Assembly: GCA_030867875.1 (NCBI GenBank)
Contig: JAOWCC010000286.1
Coordinates: 2,356,001 to 2,420,000 of the forward strand
From: Actinernus sp. WN-2022
Lineage: Eukaryota > Cnidaria > Anthozoa > Actiniaria > Actinernidae
Reading direction: 5' to 3'
DNA length: 64,000 bases
The translations under genes and the position numbers were made by a program. This document shows, piece by piece, positions 35,448 through 46,560 of the stretch (position 1 is the first letter of the stretch; each line of letters opens with the position of its first letter). The notes beneath the pieces were generated by a model. The model ran no database searches and had not been told where the DNA came from. It saw only the letters and a program-made list of their open reading frames with translations.

Positions 35448-36311
35448 GTAAATTTGTGATTTACACAAACCTCAACTTTCGCACTTTTCGGTTTATCCTT
35501 TGAGGGGACAACAAGATCAACACGCACAACAAGCTCTAGTTCGAGTTGATTTGGTCGTGATACTCCGGAATGGACAGGATATTTCGTTGTGCTTGAGGCG
35601 GTAAGCTGGCTCTTTTCTTGGTTTGAGTTGTTTCGATCGTACTTGGTGAATTCCCTTTGCATCGTTTCACTCGACAGGCAAATCCCTCTTCTTGATTTTA
35701 TTTTACTCTACCAGCACTGTTGCAGAATTATAAGTTTCTCGGCACCTCAGCAGATCTTTCAGCTAGAGATTTAAAACTTTCCAAATCAGTCGTCGACCAG
35801 AAATTGGAATATTTTATAGTGCACGTCTTTTAAAGTTACACGTTGAGTAGATTTTAACTTTTTCACCGGGGTTTTAGAAGTTATCTGTAATACGAGACAA
35901 GTTTGTTTTGAATTGTCTTTCGAACCGGGCATTCACGAGCGTAATCAGATAGGACCCGTAACACACAAAAACGTCAGTCATTCCATTGTCGGTTTAGGCT
36001 ACAGCCCGTCGATCCTCCTAGAGGATCACGGGTAATGAGTGCATATATATATATTTAATGTTCAAATTTCGTGCATTGTACAAAATCCAAGCATGTGATT
36101 GGCTAATGAGCGTGCATTATTGGTGACCACAGCACTCGACCCAGACCCTCTCTTACCTATAGGGAAAGGGAGACCTAGTCCTTCGCTTAGTTACGTGTTT
36201 GGACGGCTTGGAAAACCTCATCGCATATTAAACAGTGAAAATGCAGACAATTACTAGAAAGGTAACGGCAGGATTGAACTCTGTTGCCTGTGTGACAGAA
36301 GATATATATTT
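35448..36311. other. no supported gene
   Basis: Only the overlapping reverse-strand frame ending at 35,438 looks coding-like. A short palindrome gatcctcctagaggatc lies near 36,013. Confidence 0.4.
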
Positions 36312-37201
36312 TGAGGCGAACTTTTGCATAATCTCTCGTTGGAAATGGCTAATTTGCGAGTGCTGGAAGTACAACTTAACAAGTCAACATGTGTCCGAGT
36401 GAACAAAGGTTTCTACAACACTCTAGTAGTCTTACTTAAGAAATGGATTGTATATCCGAGACCTTACTCTGTCAATAAGAGGAGAAAATTAAGCGAGAAT
36501 TCAGTGGATGGTTCGTAAACCCAGGATATTTGATTTGGAAAATGTTTGCATCGGAGCCGAGCACATGGCCGGAGGCCGGTTTCGAGTCAAGATTTCAATT
36601 CACTGCCCCACTGGAATCTGCAGGTTAGTTATTTTCGAATGAAAGAAACTGTTAAAGAAAGCAGACTATCTAGGAGTTAAGCCGGCTAAATAATTGATAT
36701 TTGAATACATGGCTCCAAGAGAAACGTTTTCAAGTTAAATGTACAATCATACTATTCGCCTCGCATTAGGTTTTCAGGCAAACATTTGCATAATCGTTCG
36801 TTAGAAATGGCTGATTTGCAAGCGCTGGAAGTACAACAACTAACTAGTCAACATGTGTCTGAGTAAACAAAAGTTTCTTCAACACTCTAGCAGTCCAAAC
36901 TGAAGAAATGGATTTTATTTCCGGCGAGACCTTACTCTGTCAATAAGAGGAGACAATGAATCGACAATTCAGTGGAAGGTTCAAAAACCTAGGATATTTT
37001 TATTTGGAAAATGTTTGCATCAGAGCCGAGCACATGGAGCGGAGGCCGGTTTCAAGATTTCAATTCACTGGAATCTGCAGGTTAGTTATTTTCGAATGAA
37101 AGAAACTATTAAAGAAAGTAGACTATCTAGGAGTTAAGCCGGCTAAATACTCTATATTTTAATACATGGCTCCAAGAGAAACGTTTTCGAGTTAAATGTA
37201 C
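36312..37201. repeat. tandem duplication, two copies of about 430 bp
   Basis: Copy one (36,312-36,743) and copy two (36,775-37,201) share long blocks such as gaccttactctgtcaataag, gagccgagcacatgg and gaatctgcaggttagttatt. They differ by scattered substitutions and small indels. Both contain aatctgcag followed by gttagt, which looks like a donor, so this may be a duplicated exon. The open frame in copy one (36,324-36,518) is broken in copy two, which argues against a constrained coding role. Confidence 0.85.
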
Positions 37202-37441
37202 CAACATGTACTCGCAAGGCGTCAACTAAACTGACCGAACGCCAAAGTAAATTATTCTTTGCAAAGTTATTTACTTCTGTTTTTATTCATTGTCTATTGA
37301 AATGACTTTTCTTTGTGGAGATATTTACCGTAAAATGATTTAATTCCTGCGAAATATTTGACTTCTTTATGAAATTGTTATTGACAACTGATTGAAATTG
37401 AAATTCACGGCTGACAGTGCACTCAGTTTGAATATTAAAAG

Positions 37442-37628
37442 GGTTAGAGACTTTATGTTTGTGCTTTATCGGCAAAATACAGTCACTTGCTGACTGTACG
37501 ATGAACTCAAAATTTCTTCATACTGCATTCGGCCTTCGGCCTCATGCAGTATTCATTATTTTTCGTTCATCGTACAGTCAGCGCGTGCCTGTATTTGTCG
37601 ATAAAGAACTCACAAGCAGTCTCTAACC
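37442..37628. repeat. foldback element (long hairpin)
   Basis: Two arms pair across gcattcggccttcggcctcatgc at the centre: gttagagactttatg, gctttatcggcaaaatacag and gactgtacgatgaac on the left match gttcatcgtacagtc, ctgtatttgtcgataaag and agtctctaac on the right. It is a MITE-like foldback about 190 bp long. Confidence 0.85.
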
Positions 37629-37750
37629 CTTACATACAGTACATTGGCAACAACATGCCATTCCATGCCACAAGGCTGTTCCCAGCCAGGCCCGGGCTAA
37701 ATCACGGATTGGTCGATGTATTGATTCGGTTCATATTATGTAAACTGCTA

Positions 37751-38076
37751 TATTTAACAAATAAAGAAGCCTAGCCATGTTTTATACTATCATAAAACAC
37801 GATGGGCATTTGAGAACATGAGAGAAATGTTAAAGCACAAGCCGAAGGCGCGTGCTTTCAACATTTCTAGAGTGTTCTCAAATGACCAGAGTGTTTTATG
37901 ATAGTATAAAACATGGATTTAAGGCTTCTTTATCTGTTTTATAATATAGATTTACGCGCGCGATGAAAGGAAACCGCCAGTTGAAAACTATATAACACGG
38001 CTAACCATGTTATATACTCTGATAAAACATGGCTTCTTAGCCAATCAGAGCGCGCGTACTATCGTATCTATATTAT
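37751..38076 (+). mobile_element. 326-bp foldback MITE, copy 1
   Basis: This copy is nearly identical to 55,751-56,077 in the same orientation. The element holds nested palindromes: tgttttatactatcataaaa pairs with ttttatgatagtataaaaca, and the cgcgcg-containing right part folds on itself (atatagatttacgcgcgc with gcgcgcgtactatcg). It has no coding capacity. Ends were set by where the two copies stop matching. Confidence 0.9.
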
Positions 38077-38114
38077 GATATGGTATATTATAGTATATAA
38101 TCTTTTTCTTTCAG

Positions 38115-38233
38115 GGACTTGGTCTACAGAACAAAGCAATTGGGTCATTGGCACAAACCTGCTTCTCGACTTTGAATCCCTTATGCTGTTCTTGTCCATG
38201 AAATGGAACCCCTACCCTATTTTGATATCCCAG
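38115..38233 (+). CDS. possible internal exon, unknown gene
   Basis: A good acceptor (tctttttctttcag) and donor (caggtaatat) bracket 119 bp that stay open: GTWSTEQSNWVIGTNLLLDF, then LMLFLSMKWNPYPIL. The MITE ends 38 bp upstream. No neighbouring exon is found, and the family is not recognised. Confidence 0.3.
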
Positions 38234-38239
38234 GTAATA

Positions 38240-40144
38240 TTATTGTTTATTGTACCTTAAACCTTAAATATGCATGTATGGGTGTTGGCCGGCATGAGTC
38301 AGAAATCGCAAGTGTTTTTTTTATTTTCCAAGTCGAGCTGCCAATTGTTTGATTTACAATATATTCCAAGGGAGGGATAGTGGAGGGTATAATTGACCTT
38401 TTATAAAACCTTTCAATATTGATGGCAAAGGATGGAAAAGAAAAAAAATTGTGTGCTAGGAAATGAGGATATTTATCAGGCACTTTTCTCAAGAGGTTGT
38501 TTTGCAAATCTTACCCTGAAAGAAGTTAACTACAAACCTTTTAGATAACTAACCTTACCTGGAAATTAGCATGAGCAGTGATATATAAATTAAGTTTCTA
38601 ATTTATGCAAAGGGCTCCGAAGGGCTCCAGGTTTAAGAGGTTTACAAAGCCGTTGAAAATGCGTTTACAGTGTGTCACAAAATCGCGAGCTCACTGGATA
38701 TATAGTACACATGGCAATCTTCCACGAAGCATTTCTTTGTTAATCATTTTACTTAAAATAATTATGATTACCTGAAAAAATAAAGGAGAGAAATAAGCAA
38801 TACTTTGGTTTATTCAGTCACACGCTCGAGCACATGCAGCTTTGAACGCGTGCTCGGTGTTCGAAAATGATGTGATCAGATTCCGTCAGCAGCGTGCGCG
38901 AACTAAAATTGAAAACTTTTCACTCAAATCCTACGATCCATGCTCAAATCACAAGTAATTGTCTGCATGTTTTCCCATTTTTCGTAAGCTTTCATTATAA
39001 AATATTTGCCAGAAATGCAGGGAAGTCAAAGCTACCGTAAACTGAAGTCAAAATCCCAGGAAAAACGTTTTGAGATGCTTTGTGAAAATTTGTTCTGCTG
39101 AGGTCCAATCTCCACGAAATTCAACGCAGAATGAATTGCTCACGTGACCGGGAAAATTGATAATATAGTTTATACGCAAACGATTATGGGAAGGGCTTCC
39201 AATCCTCCTTGAGATCTGACAAATATCCGAACATGCGGTTTGACTCACAAGTCCGACGGTGAAGTCAACTTGGTGGAGTCAACGGTATAAAGATCACGTT
39301 CAGAAGTTCGCATCGCAAACTAAGGTATCACTGAAGCTTCTTTGATCACTAGAAGTAGATATTTTTATTAGATTGTCAGTAAAAGAATCGCAACTTGAGT
39401 TGGCTTCACAAGGGTGAAAACGTTGTCGCTTTAATTGCCTTTGAGTAGGTCAGTTTCTCTTTCAGCTAGACCAAAGCGCTTTATTAACACGAAAAACCTC
39501 ACAATTAATATTTTAAAGACCGCATCACAAAAATGTCTGGAAACTGAGATTTTGTAATTTCTGCGTAAGAAAAACACAAAGACAGTCCTTACGCTCCTGT
39601 GCAGCCACAGAAATAGCTTGAACTTATTCAGAACAGAGTTCTACGTTGATATTTCTCTCTTCTTTACATGCATGTATACATTCGGTGGCTTCACAAATCT
39701 CTATCCGCCATTTTCGATGAGCCTCTGTACTTCGGCCAGCATGCCCTATGCGTGAACTTTATTATTTACACGACAAGTAACAATTATCCAATCACGATTA
39801 AGTATTTCGAATGATTCTTACGCATGCATTATCATTTCAGCCAATCAGCAAGGACCAAAAAATGGCTGTTACCAGAGCTCTCTCTGTGGGGATGAGCTCT
39901 GGGTACGAGACTGGGCCGCAGACCTTTTTAACTCGTGGATACGCGCAAGCGTAGAATGAGTTATAGGGGTTAGTGGGGTCGAGCTAATTTATTCATTGTT
40001 TTATGGTGTGTACTTCGTTTTTCTCTGTGCACATCGGGGACTCCGTAGGCTGTCAGAAAAGTGTTCGATTTCCGAAAATATATTTACGGATGTTTATGGT
40101 ACGCGTCCAAGAATTGAAAGATTTGGTTATGCTGGAGAAGATAT
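38240..40144. other. no supported gene
   Basis: I see AT-rich sequence, short open frames without support, and fragments that look like dispersed repeat ends near 39,900. Confidence 0.4.
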
Positions 40145-40500
40145 ATTGACGGTCCCCCTCTAATGCCAGACACTTCAAAGTACATGCCGATATCTCCCTC
40201 ATTTCTAATGCCAGCCGGCTCAAACCTGGACAGACATGGTAGTTGGTTCCCAGAAATCACTTAGTGGTGACCACATAATGACGTTGTAGGTCACGTGATT
40301 TTATAGTACATGCCCATATTTCCATCATTTCTAATGCCAACTTGCTACTGTACAGACATGGTAGTGGGTTGCTATCAATCACCTAGTGATGATGACGTAA
40401 CGATGACGTCATCGATTACTTGATTTTAAGTACATGCCCATATCTCATTTCTATTGCCACATGATTTTTAGTATATGCCAAAATAGCTCACTGACCATCT
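40145..40500. repeat. diverged tandem repeat, about 2.5 copies of 145-150 bp
   Basis: The words tacatgccgatatctcc, tttctaatgcca and gacatggtagt recur at about 40,180, 40,310 and 40,430 in the same order, with gtgatgacg-type blocks between. Copies differ by indels. Confidence 0.7.
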
Positions 40501-40639
40501 ACAAGTTGCCCTTAGGGGCCCTATGTTTTCAATTTGGTAGTGGCCAATTGACACCACTTTGTTATTGAAAATGTGTGATCAAAACCTTGCAGGCCAAAAT
40601 GGCAGAATTTCACGGTTAAACTTGCTACTTTGTTACCAT

Positions 40640-40970
40640 CAAAGACTTGTATTTTCTTATAGTCTTCTATATACACAATATATGTATGTATCACGTTTTC
40701 CTCTTTTCAATATCCATAGTTTAATCTAGATTAGTTTAATCTTGACTTGACTAGATGTCTGTACATATACTTATTGTTATCTATGTTTAATTGTCCTCTT
40801 TCCGACTGCATATATTTATACAACTTAGTCTTATATTCGTGTTACCAAGCTAGATTAGCTTTTTAGTTATTCTAGGTAACCTATGCCTAACCTATTTAAA
40901 TAATGTATGTACTTAGTTAACTTGTAATCTTCAGGTATAAATAAAGTTGTTGTTGTTTTGTTTCTGAAAA
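40640..40970 (+). mobile_element. probable 3' tail of a non-LTR element
   Basis: The AT-rich sequence ends aggtataaataaag followed by ttgttgttgtt at about 40,940-40,960. A terminal microsatellite after a polyadenylation-like signal is typical of CR1/RTE-type 3' ends. No coding part is present. Confidence 0.35.
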
Positions 40971-41421
40971 AAAATACCTGTTTTTGTGCAGGTTTTTTTA
41001 AGATGCGCATAGATTTTTCATGAAACTTTTGACAGCATCCTTTTACTGATTGTATAAATAGTCTGTGTAACACCAATAAGGCCCAGCCAACATATTTCAA
41101 GTTTTAGTTAGTTTGTTTTTTGACAGTTCAATGTTTTTACAGGGACGGCAGAGGGAAATTTCAAGTGGCGAGAGGGGGGGGGGGGGCTAAAAATGGTCAT
41201 TGAGCTGGTATCACCAAACTATCGTCTTAAACTGACTGAGAAGTCACTAGGCAACATTTGTTGGCAAAAAAATAAGGGGCTATATCCCCCTCCCCCCCGG
41301 CTGCGCCGTCCTTGATATTGAGACATGATGTTGAGTGGATTGGGAAGATAATTTGTACTATTTCTTTTTAATAAGATATTTAAAATTGGTTGAGCACAAT
41401 AAAAAAAAGAGTGTTAGCAGA

Positions 41422-41736
41422 CAGCTGTCCAACCATGTAAGGAGGGAGCCACCCAAACTTGTGAGGAGGGAGCCACCCAACCCAGTAAGGAGAGAGCTGT
41501 CCAACCATGTAAGGAGGGAGCCACCCAAACTTGTGAGGAGGGAGCCACCCAACCCAGTAAGGAGAGAGCTGTCCAACCATGTAAGGAGGGAGCCACCCAA
41601 ACTTGTGAGGAGGGAGCCACCCAACCCAGTAAGGAGAGAGCTGTCCAACCATGTAAGGAGGGAGCCACCCAAACTTGTGAGGAGGGAGCCACCCAACCCA
41701 GTAAGGAGAGAGCTGTCCAACCATGTAAGGAGGGAG
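41422..41736. repeat. 72-bp higher-order repeat built from three 24-bp units
   Basis: Each 72-bp unit holds three related 24-mers (agctgtccaaccatgtaagg, agccacccaaacttgtgagg and agccacccaacccagtaagg, each plus agrg). About 4.4 copies follow one another almost without change. Both period lengths are multiples of 3, so one forward and three reverse frames stay open. The predicted 113-143 residue repeat proteins there follow from the period and are not evidence of a gene. Confidence 0.95.
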
Positions 41737-41791
41737 TGACATCCTTCATCTCCATTCATGTGAGAAAGTGATTTACTGATAAGCTTCAAAA

Positions 41792-43093
41792 ATGAAATGT
41801 GTACAAAATGAAATCAATAAGTTCATTTGGAATGGAAAGAAACCCAAAATTAAACACGAAACCCTTATTGGTGATTATGGTGATGGTGGCCTCAGGGCGC
41901 CGGCCTTTGATATCAAAATTAAGGCGCATTTGAGCATTTGGGCAAAAAAATTGTTAGATCCAGAGGAAAAAGACTGGAAAATAATACCAAATATTTACTT
42001 AAGGGAGATTGGGGGTATAAAATGTATTGGTAGCAATTTTGATAAATCTGTTATTCCAGACTCACTTCCTAAATTTTATAAACACATTTTGGAAAATTGG
42101 GCAGATATTAGCCACTGTGATACTGGCACGAATATTGAGGTTATACTAAACCAACCCCTATGGAATAACAAATATATAAAAGGTATAGACACTAAACAGT
42201 TTAGGTCCTTTACCGCAAAATATTTTTTGAAAGTAAGAGACATTAGCCATAACGAGTACTTGTGTAACTGGGATCAAATCAGAGAAAAGGGGATCAAAGA
42301 AGGTGAATTTTTATATTGGAAGAGTCTTATCCATTCAGTTCCTACTGAATGGAAAGTTGTTTTGCATAGAGGTCGGACTACCGACGATACCAACGATACA
42401 TGTAATGCCCAAATGCACAGGTGCGCCCTAAAACTACATCTTGGAGATAAAATCATATTATTATCAAAATTAACATCAAAACAAATTTATTGGTTTTTCA
42501 TAAATAGAACGTTTAAACCTCCAACCTCACAACCGAATATTGAACGTAGAATAGGTACCTCAATCGACTGGAAAGTAATTTACAATAGAATACGAAATAC
42601 GTCTATTGATACATACCTTCGAACATTTCAATATAAAATTTTGAACAATATCTTATTTGTAAACAGAGATCTGTTTAGGTTTAAGTTGATTGAATCTCCA
42701 AGGTGCTCCTACTGCCAAATGGCCTATGAAACTATAGACCATCCTTTTATTCACTGTATAGAATCCAAGAACTTTTATTTCGAAATCCGTAACTGGTTGT
42801 TATGCAATGCCCAGTTAAATCTACCCCCATTGGACCCAGAACATATTTTGTTAGGAGTCGAAGATACATTCCACCGAGCAAATCTAGTAAATTTCATTTT
42901 ATTACTATACAAACTACTGTTATATAAGTCAAGGGACTCAAACAAACTTCCAAACTTACAACGGTTTCTCGTCTCACTAAAGTACTACGAACAAATTGAA
43001 AGAAAAATCGCCATAAGTCAAGGTAAATTATCCCTTCATTTGTCCAAGTGGGATGATTTAACTGAGCGGTTTGAAAGTTATGCTCCTCATTAA
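41792..43093 (+). CDS. L1/Tx1-type retrotransposon ORF2, C-terminal part
   Basis: LINE ORF2 proteins carry endonuclease and reverse transcriptase and end in a conserved C-terminal region. This open frame of 433 codons holds only that region: FIWNGKKPKIKHETLIGDY and GGLRAPAFDIKIKAHLSIW (the IWNG--PRI---L---Y--GGL--P), then a helical middle. Next comes RCSYCQMAYETIDHPFIHC, the CCHC-like zinc motif (C-YC----ET--H-F--C). The polymerase and endonuclease are absent. There is no stop within the frame. Its ATG overlaps the target duplication and is probably chance. Confidence 0.85.
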   Translation: MKCVQNEINKFIWNGKKPKIKHETLIGDYGDGGLRAPAFDIKIKAHLSIWAKKLLDPEEKDWKIIPNIYLREIGGIKCIGSNFDKSVIPDSLPKFYKHILENWADISHCDTGTNIEVILNQPLWNNKYIKGIDTKQFRSFTAKYFLKVRDISHNEYLCNWDQIREKGIKEGEFLYWKSLIHSVPTEWKVVLHRGRTTDDTNDTCNAQMHRCALKLHLGDKIILLSKLTSKQIYWFFINRTFKPPTSQPNIERRIGTSIDWKVIYNRIRNTSIDTYLRTFQYKILNNILFVNRDLFRFKLIESPRCSYCQMAYETIDHPFIHCIESKNFYFEIRNWLLCNAQLNLPPLDPEHILLGVEDTFHRANLVNFILLLYKLLLYKSRDSNKLPNLQRFLVSLKYYEQIERKIAISQGKLSLHLSKWDDLTERFESYAPH

Positions 43094-43199
43094 AAAAGAG
43101 AATTTGTATTTTTTGTTATTGTAATATATGTAATGTGAAACTAATTGTTACAATACTTATCATAAAAATAAACCAAAAAAATGATAAAATAAATAAATA
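41793..43199 (+). mobile_element. 5'-truncated L1/Tx1 insertion with target duplication
   Basis: The 14-bp word ataagcttcaaaaa flanks the insert at 41,779-41,792 and 43,200-43,213. The insert starts within ORF2, passes a short 3' UTR and ends in an A-rich tail (aaataaataa). This is the usual product of incomplete reverse transcription at a nicked target. The open frame and exact duplication point to a recent insertion. Confidence 0.9.
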
Positions 43200-43319
43200 A
43201 TAAGCTTCAAAAAAACATCATGCAATTTGCATCTCACACAAGTTAAATTCTGTAATTAGGGTGATTGCAGAAAACCTGTGAAACAGTCTCGTAATACAGC
43301 AACACAATACACAGGTATT

Positions 43320-43354
43320 TAATAATAATAATATTAATAATACAATAATAATGC

Positions 43355-43388
<34 letters not shown>
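43320..43388. repeat. AAT microsatellite
   Basis: Interrupted taa/aat trinucleotides over about 65 bp end just before the splice acceptor at 43,400. Confidence 0.9.
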
Positions 43389-43401
43389 GCTTTATTTACA
43401 G

Positions 43402-45219
43402 GTCGCTTTGATGTGAGGTTCCATGTTCAAACAAGGCAACTTCGGAACAGCCATGCAGACAGCCACTCCGCGCCGCTCCCCTGAATTCGTTGTACAGTTC
43501 AAGTCTTACTCGTGCTTAACGATGCAGGATGACAAACACTTTGTCAATATTGGAGAGCCTGGACTACCTCTCGGTAGTCTTGGGAGAGGAAGACGCGTAA
43601 TGGTAACTGGCCCTGCTGAGTCACGACCCACAGCCCTTGATCATGACTTCTGCCGGTTACATGTTACTCCAAGTGTAACCCTTGTTCCAGTCATCCCTGG
43701 AGACACAAAGGAATCCTTTTATGAGGGTCAAGTCCATGTATCACTAAAGAACTCTGTGTTCCAACCCTCTTCAGCGTTGCGACATGCAGCAGAGAGCTCT
43801 CCAGTTATTGATGAATCTGGAGCGTGTATTCTGGCCAGTGTTGCTGATGGTGGTCCTGACTACAATGTTGGACATGAGCAATCACAGATCGCACTTATGT
43901 CAGCATTTCAGCGTCATGACTTTGACATGGTGGTAGCAATCAACACCTGTCCTGGAAATTCATGGGCAAATCCTCCTGAGAGGGTCATGTCAATTCTCAA
44001 CATAGCATTGTATGGTGTTTCATTGGCTAGAGCCGAGATGGATCAACACAATGAGAGTCTCTTGCGCAGATGTTCCAACATGAAAGAAATCCGAGAGAAA
44101 GCAGGGGGAGATGAGGGATTCAAGGCGGCTGTACAAGACAGCCTTCAAAATTTTACCCACCTGATTGACGATCGCTTTCAGAGGTTGACTCTCAAGGGTC
44201 AGAAGTTCAAAATCCTTCAAGCAGCATCTGATGAAGAGCTGACAAACCAGTTTTCCTTTGTACACGACATTGATGAAACATTAGAAGTAGGAGTGGGCCA
44301 GAAATCACAATTACAAAGAAAGGAAAAGTTACAATCCTGGTGCAAAAAGTATTGCAGAGCAAGGCAGTATTCTTTTCAGATCAACAAGTGTAAAGAGGCC
44401 CCTCCATCGGAACAGCATCGAGAACAAGTGTTGGCGGCCGTACAGTCGGAAATCGGCCACCTTCCTCACCACGTCCAGCATCTTGTAGAGTCGGCCATTC
44501 AGCAGGTCAACAGTATAGAAGGACTCTGCATGTTGAAGGAATCAGTTAAGAAGGGCACAATAGGTGTAGATGGTATTCGTGATGCGCTTGCGAAACCTTT
44601 GTGTACAACCTGCAAAGCTCCCAGGTTACCACTTGACATCCTTGAGCAGCTTGCGTGGCTTCCAGATCCACAGTACAAAGATGTATCAAAGGAACATTAC
44701 AAGTCTTTTAAAGATTTGTATGGGAAAGATACTGCTGAGATTGACCGCCCTGCTGCAAGCAACCAATGCAGATAACGAGACAAGACAAGCCATGAAGAAG
44801 GAGCGCGTGCGTGATGCTATAGAATGTGCTGCCTGCTTGAAATGGAGGTGCATATTTTCTGTCTTCAAACCAACAAATGATAAAATGAATGAGCTGAGGG
44901 AAGTAACCGACACTCTTCACTACACTTGTGGAGCACCCCTGATTCCTGAGAATCATCCTCTTGCAGCCATCTTTATTGTCAGACAGAATATTACATGCAG
45001 TGACACGGTGGAAAAGCTGTACTACTCTTGCAACAAGTTCGAGAATATATGCTGTGTGGCGCTTTGGAGTCAGATGCTCCAATAAACGAGCAGATGAAGG
45101 CGACCTACAAAATCGTCAATCCTGTATGCAGAGTATGTGCTGTTGCTGGCAAGAAGCCGGTGGCCAGCGCAAAGATGAGTCTCGTGAGGGGTAGGAAAGT
45201 TTCAACTCATTCAGCGTAA
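43402..45219 (+). pseudogene. large uncharacterised gene family expanded in corals, frameshifted
   Basis: A good acceptor (tttatttacag) opens GRFDVRFHVQTRQLR, then a frame break at about 43,478. The main frame runs to 44,775 with DDKHFVNIGEPGLPLGSLGR, then CILASVADGGPDYN and CPGNSWANPPERVMSILNIA. These last words are signatures of a protein family present in many copies in corals and anemones. It is sometimes noted beside mobile elements, and its function is unknown. A second break at about 44,740-44,770 leads to ECAACLKWRCIF and HYTCGAPLIPENHPL in another frame. A third at about 45,055 leads to a Cys-rich end (CRVCAVAGKKP). The spaced Cys pairs suggest a zinc-binding C-terminus. Three breaks indicate a pseudogene. 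Confidence 0.75.
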
Positions 45220-45689
45220 AGTGCTAGTGCTCGACTGACCCATTTTTGTGGCTTTTAAAAAAAAAAGAAAATGGGGGGGGGGGGGGGGGGAGGGGTGGCG
45301 GTGAAGAAACCCAAGAGAAAAGGAGACTCAGGAATTGTCTACTGCCTTTATTCGTAAAGCTGGAGGTATAACCTTACGTGTGAACTTTAAACAAAAGCGT
45401 GAACTTGTATTTTCCTTGTCCCTGAACAACTATTTCTCTTTCTGTAACCGATACGAAACATTTTAACAGAGACTCTTTGCGATTTGTATATACGTTTAGT
45501 GAAAACGTGAACTCATGTTGTATTATATTTGCTCGTCCCTGCCGGACTCCGTCTCTTTGTGTCACCGATGCATAGAAACTATATCTTCTTCAGTATGGCC
45601 TTATAATGAACACAACACTCATGCTGTACTCAGTCTTGCACTTAAAACAACATTTCATTCACACAAATACAAAGAATAAAAAAGAACTA
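45220..45689. other. spacer with an 18-G run
   Basis: A G-run at 45,273-45,290 lies beside an A-run. A weakly repeated motif (cgtgaact...cttgtccctg and cgtgaact...tcgtccctg) occurs at about 45,385-45,545. No gene. Confidence 0.5.
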
Positions 45690-46560
45690 CAACCAACAAT
45701 TCGCTAAGAAGCTGTAATTTTGTAAAACTGTTGAAGCAATAATTCAGTTTAAAGTTTGTTTCTTGTTTCCGTTTTTTTTTTCTGGAGAAAACCTGTGTGG
45801 AGGTTAACGTCTCAATCGGTTTTTCTGCGTGTATTCTGGTTCCATTCTCTTGTTGTTCAATAAAGCTGTCAACCATCCCGGCTAAAGACAAACCTTTCAC
45901 TCTGTTCAGCCATGTTTGAATGAAACGAAGCCCACGCGTTTGTTGGTTGGACATAAATTTGTGATATCTTTTCGCTAAAATCGTCGTTCACGCTTGTAAT
46001 TGGACATACTACGTTTTCACACATCGTTCGCGCTGTTGACAATCTGCATATCATTAATATACACAACTTTTTCAGTGCAATATTTCTCAATACTTCGGTT
46101 CTAATTCCTTCAAATTCGTACTTACGAAGGTGACCGAGGAATTCTTGGAGGGAAGGCACTCGTGAGATTTCCTAGCAGTGTAAAATCAAAATAAACATAT
46201 TCCATCATGAAGGCAAATGGCGTATGACAGATTCCCATAAGGGCAACAATTTTGTCAGTACATTCTGGAGGCTTCTTGTTTTCATCCCCTGACCCAAGTG
46301 CCAAGCAATTTCTTTATGACCACTCGTTCCACTGTTTTGTTTGCCCCATTTTCGTAATTGCCATAAATACAGAGCCTAAACTCCCCTGATCAATTGCATC
46401 TTTGTTCTTCGATCTTTGAAGGAAAACGAAGGGAGTCCTGATATATCAAGAACTTTTGGCGTTAGGAACGGAGGCATGGCGAGCGAACATGTTGCGATGA
46501 AGGCTAGCTCCTTCAAATAAAACTGTTGATACCAGCCCAGCATTTGAAACTCGTTCATGC
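45690..46560 (-). pseudogene. protein-kinase-like gene, broken
   Basis: Kinase landmarks are readable on the reverse strand in order but in different frames. They are a glycine-loop-like IDQGSLGSVFMAI at about 46,390, then VERVVIKKLL (position of the catalytic Lys), then MGICHTPFAFMMEYVYFDF at about 46,180-46,240 (hinge). After it come SLQEFLGHLRKYEFEG and, in a shifted frame, INDMQIVN, where the catalytic loop would have H-D. The catalytic HRD is not intact. At least three frame changes and a stop indicate decay. It resembles a kinase family expanded in corals. The 3' limit is uncertain. Confidence 0.5.

Noticed and set aside
41335..41789. Repeat proteins on both strands (RREPPNPV and SLLTGLGG types)
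   Set aside because: A 72-bp period divisible by 3 keeps frames open on both strands. No start, splice or family evidence supports translation.
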